From Macrocybe gigantea (lineage: Eukaryota; Basidiomycota; Agaricomycetes; Agaricales; Callistosporiaceae), in contig SJRY01000004.1 of assembly GCA_011319805.1 (NCBI GenBank), positions 62,001 through 126,000 of the forward strand: a DNA stretch of 64,000 nucleotides. Direction: 5' to 3'. The position numbers were made by a program, and so were the translations under genes. Every line of letters starts with the position of its first letter. Position 1 is the first letter of the stretch. The notes under the pieces are model-generated. The model saw only the letters and a list, made by a program, of their open reading frames with translations. It did no database searches and was not told the origin of the DNA. Shown here piece after piece: positions 61,684-64,000 of the stretch.

Positions 61684-63825
61684 TCACAAAAAGAGCGCAA
61701 CAAAGACGCTCGTCGCCAACAAAGCGACAAGCGCCGACACAACAGGAGCATTGCTCAACGCGCCACCTAAACACGCAAAACGCAACCATCAGCAACGACT
61801 CGAAAAAAAAAAAAAAAAACATCATCGCAACTCACTCTTATTCGTCCCCGTGGTAGAATCGTTCCCGTTAGGATTCGCCGTGGGCGTGCCTAGAGACGTA
61901 AGAGTGAGGCTCTGACCGGAACCAGATCGGCTCGTCGTCGTAGCGGCAGCATCGGACGAAAACGAGGACAAAGAGGGCGGGGCCGTACCTGATCCCCCGG
62001 CCGCGCTAGACAGCTGTGCGAACCCGACCGAAGGCGGGTTCGAGCGATACACCGAATACACGTTTTTCTGCACCCAAAAAGAATTAAATTAAATTAAACT
62101 AACAAAAAAAAAAGCGCAAGACGACGGACCAGGAACGTGGCACCGACGACCCAGTTCGGGTTTCCGTTCCCGCTGACGATGTTGCTGCCGAGGCTGAGAT
62201 CAAATATGCCACCGAGGCACTGCGAGCTGCCGCGCGCGATCTGGCCCAGGTTCATATCGGCCGCATTGATCGGCCACGATTTTCCGCCAAAGGACATGGT
62301 GATCGAGAGGGACGTGGAGCAGGCTGACCGGGGGGGGGCGGTCAGCAGAGACGAGGGGAGAAAAAGGCTTGGGAAGGGGGATGGGGAGGTCAGACGTACG
62401 GAAGGAGAAGAAGCCGGCCATGTTGGATATGGGCTGTGCGCCTGGGACGGCGTTCCATATCGCGTTGACGTCGTTCGTCGGGCCGCCGATGAGCGTCGTG
62501 CCGGTGTCGATGGCGGACAGGGCTGCCGCGCCCGTCGTGACAGGGACGTCCTTACCCTGCACAGTCACCTCTTCACACACACACATTCAATATCAGAAAG
62601 CAGATCAAACAAAGCCGGAACACCAGCAAACAGATGCTCACTCGACAAGCTCAAGAGCCAAAACGTCGGCGTGTTGACGGCCAAGTCGAGAAACTCGATG
62701 TCGCCAGTGAAGAGCGTCGAGTTGGTGCCGCCGAGGGTGAAGATTCCTCCTGGCTCTTCTTCGGACGCCGTCGGCACGTCTCTGAACCGCGTGAGCCAGA
62801 AGGACATCTCGGGCGTGGTCAGCTGATTGCCGGAGACGAGCGCCTGCCAGAAGGGCGTCGCGCGTGTCGCGGCGATGGTGTCAAACGCGAGACCGAGAAT
62901 CCCGGATACTGTGCCGTCCAACAGTCCGGACGAGGTCTGCGATACGGCCACTGCAGCAAACAAAGAACAAGAACCATCAGTAACACGCGCACACAGCTCG
63001 GTGGTGGAGAATGCCTCACAAAACGTCTGGTTCGCCATCGTAAAGCCTCCGAGGGCGACGGTGTCTCGCGCAGGTTGCCGCGCACTTCGCCAGAGCCGTA
63101 GCGGATGTTGGTGCCGGCGCTGGAGACGAGGGCCGAGGACGACTTTGTGGCGTCGTACACGGGCGTCTGACGGCTGCACGCCGTGCATGAGGTGTCCGTC
63201 ACCCAGAGATCGGACGAGCCGGTATCGAGGATGACGTTGAACGTCTGTGGGCTGCATTAAGACACAGAGTCAGTTGCGTTGCGTTGACAAAGGATGGGGG
63301 GGAGACAAGACGACAACACGTGGTCAAGGCGTCAAGGCACCAGCAGCTGCGGAATGTGGAAAACAACAGGCCCGCATCGTTCGCACAATGCAACGCCACT
63401 TGCGACTGTCGGCGTTGCAACATCCGCGGATTTTTGCGCGGGTGTGGGAGAAGCAGCAACGAGAGAAAACAGAAAGACCAAACTCACGGTGTGCCGATAT
63501 CGATAGCGGCAAAATAACTAGCGTCCGTTTGCTAAAACGAAAGAACCAGGGAACGACGTCCGACGTGAGCAATCCCATCATCAAACGTCGCGCACAAGGT
63601 TGAAAGGCGCACCTGGTTGACCATACTGATTCCTGCAGTGGCCCGCTTGCCAGCCGGCGCCTTGGGTGTCTTGAAGCCGTACTTTGCACGTATGCTCTCT
63701 GCCGCCGCGGCATAGTCCTCTATCGAGTGCGCTGGTGTTCTCCGGGAGAGTGTAAAATGGAGAGGATCGGCGGCATGCGACAGCGTCGCGAGCGTCGTGA
63801 GGCAGTAGAGTGGTAGTATTATCAT
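61684..63825 (-). CDS. GPI-anchored aspartic protease (A1, pepsin/yapsin-like), copy 3
   Basis: The signal peptide MIILPLYCLTTLATLSHA starts at 63825; the propeptide has ADPLHFTLSRRTPAHSIEDY. First catalytic motif FNVILDTGSSDLWVTD, Cys pair CTAC, flap IRYGSGEVRGNL. A one-base deletion near 63062-63066 breaks the frame before DTVALGGFTMANQTF. Then GILGLAFDTIAATRATPFW, PGGIFTLGGTNSTLF, second motif SAIDTGTTLIGGP, ITMSFGGKSWPINAADMNL, NPNWVVGATFL and KNVYSVYRSNPPSVGFAQL. A Ser/Thr-rich linker is followed by a final splice (AAG-A/GT-GGC) into SGALSNAPVVSALVALL and TSVFVALFL, a GPI signal, stop 61684-61686. Both Asp motifs are present. About eight introns. Highly similar to copies 1 and 2, so a local duplication product. 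Confidence 0.9.
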
Positions 63826-63930
63826 TGCCGTCGTCAAGGGTCAGGTACGGAAGAGACGGAGGGGAAAGGGTGAGGGGGGTCGGAGGGCAGGAGCAGAAGA
63901 AAAGAAAGCTATGGGGTGAGGTGGCGATGG

Positions 63931-63940
63931 TATATATAAA
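63931..63940 (-). promoter_or_regulatory. TATA box of protease copy 3
   Basis: TATATATA about 106 nt upstream of the copy 3 start codon, on the minus strand. A strong match to a core TATA element. Confidence 0.5.
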
Positions 63941-64000
63941 GAGTGTTGAATCAGGGCTCGCACAATGCGATGCTTCAGAAAAATAGATTAAAAAAAAAAA

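Overview
The window is eukaryotic, from a filamentous basidiomycete (Agaricomycetes). Genes are cut by many short introns (about 50-60 nt, GT-AG, one clear GC-AG) and promoters are pyrimidine-rich. The protein families also fit: an LRR/PP2C adenylate cyclase, a DUF6593 protein, a degenerate ARF-like GTPase of mushroom type, GPI-anchored aspartic proteases, a single-pass receptor-like membrane protein and an F-box protein. I cannot name the species.

Layout. 1-11.5 kb: glutathione S-transferase (-), secreted subtilisin-like protease (-), a 741-bp pogo/Tc1-mariner-type element with TA target duplication, and a disordered protein with securin features (-). 11.6-18 kb: adenylate cyclase (+). 19-27 kb: MFS sugar transporter, single-pass membrane protein and F-box protein (all +). 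27.6-33.3 kb: SGNH/PC-esterase-like membrane protein and the SEACAT/GATOR2 subunit Mios/Sea4 (both -). 33.6-39.8 kb: a many-exon gene (-) whose last exon encodes a reverse-transcriptase-like domain and whose upstream exons are small, phase-1 symmetric and partly tandemly duplicated. 41.4-43.3 kb: a lineage-type gene (+) with a 24-nt coding repeat and microexons. 44.7-46 kb: ARF-like pseudogene (-). 47-51 kb: DUF6593 protein (+) and family 2 glycosyltransferase (-). 53.5-63.8 kb: three paralogous GPI-anchored aspartic proteases (-) with a second pogo-type element and a multi-pass membrane protein gene (+) between them.

Functional links. Adenylate cyclase (Ras/cAMP) and Mios (TORC1 amino-acid sensing) are nutrient-signalling genes; the sugar transporter and secreted or surface proteases are nutrient-acquisition genes. 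There is no sign that these form one cluster. The protease trio is a local gene-family expansion, and its middle member has lost the first catalytic Asp motif.

Caveat. About ten coding regions are interrupted by what look like single-base deletions, nearly all the same -1 shift, often in homopolymers and in genes expected to be intact. I read most as assembly indels. The most unusual locus is the reverse-transcriptase-like chimeric gene with its 242-bp exon-intron duplications. All exon maps are by eye from splice signals and family resemblance.
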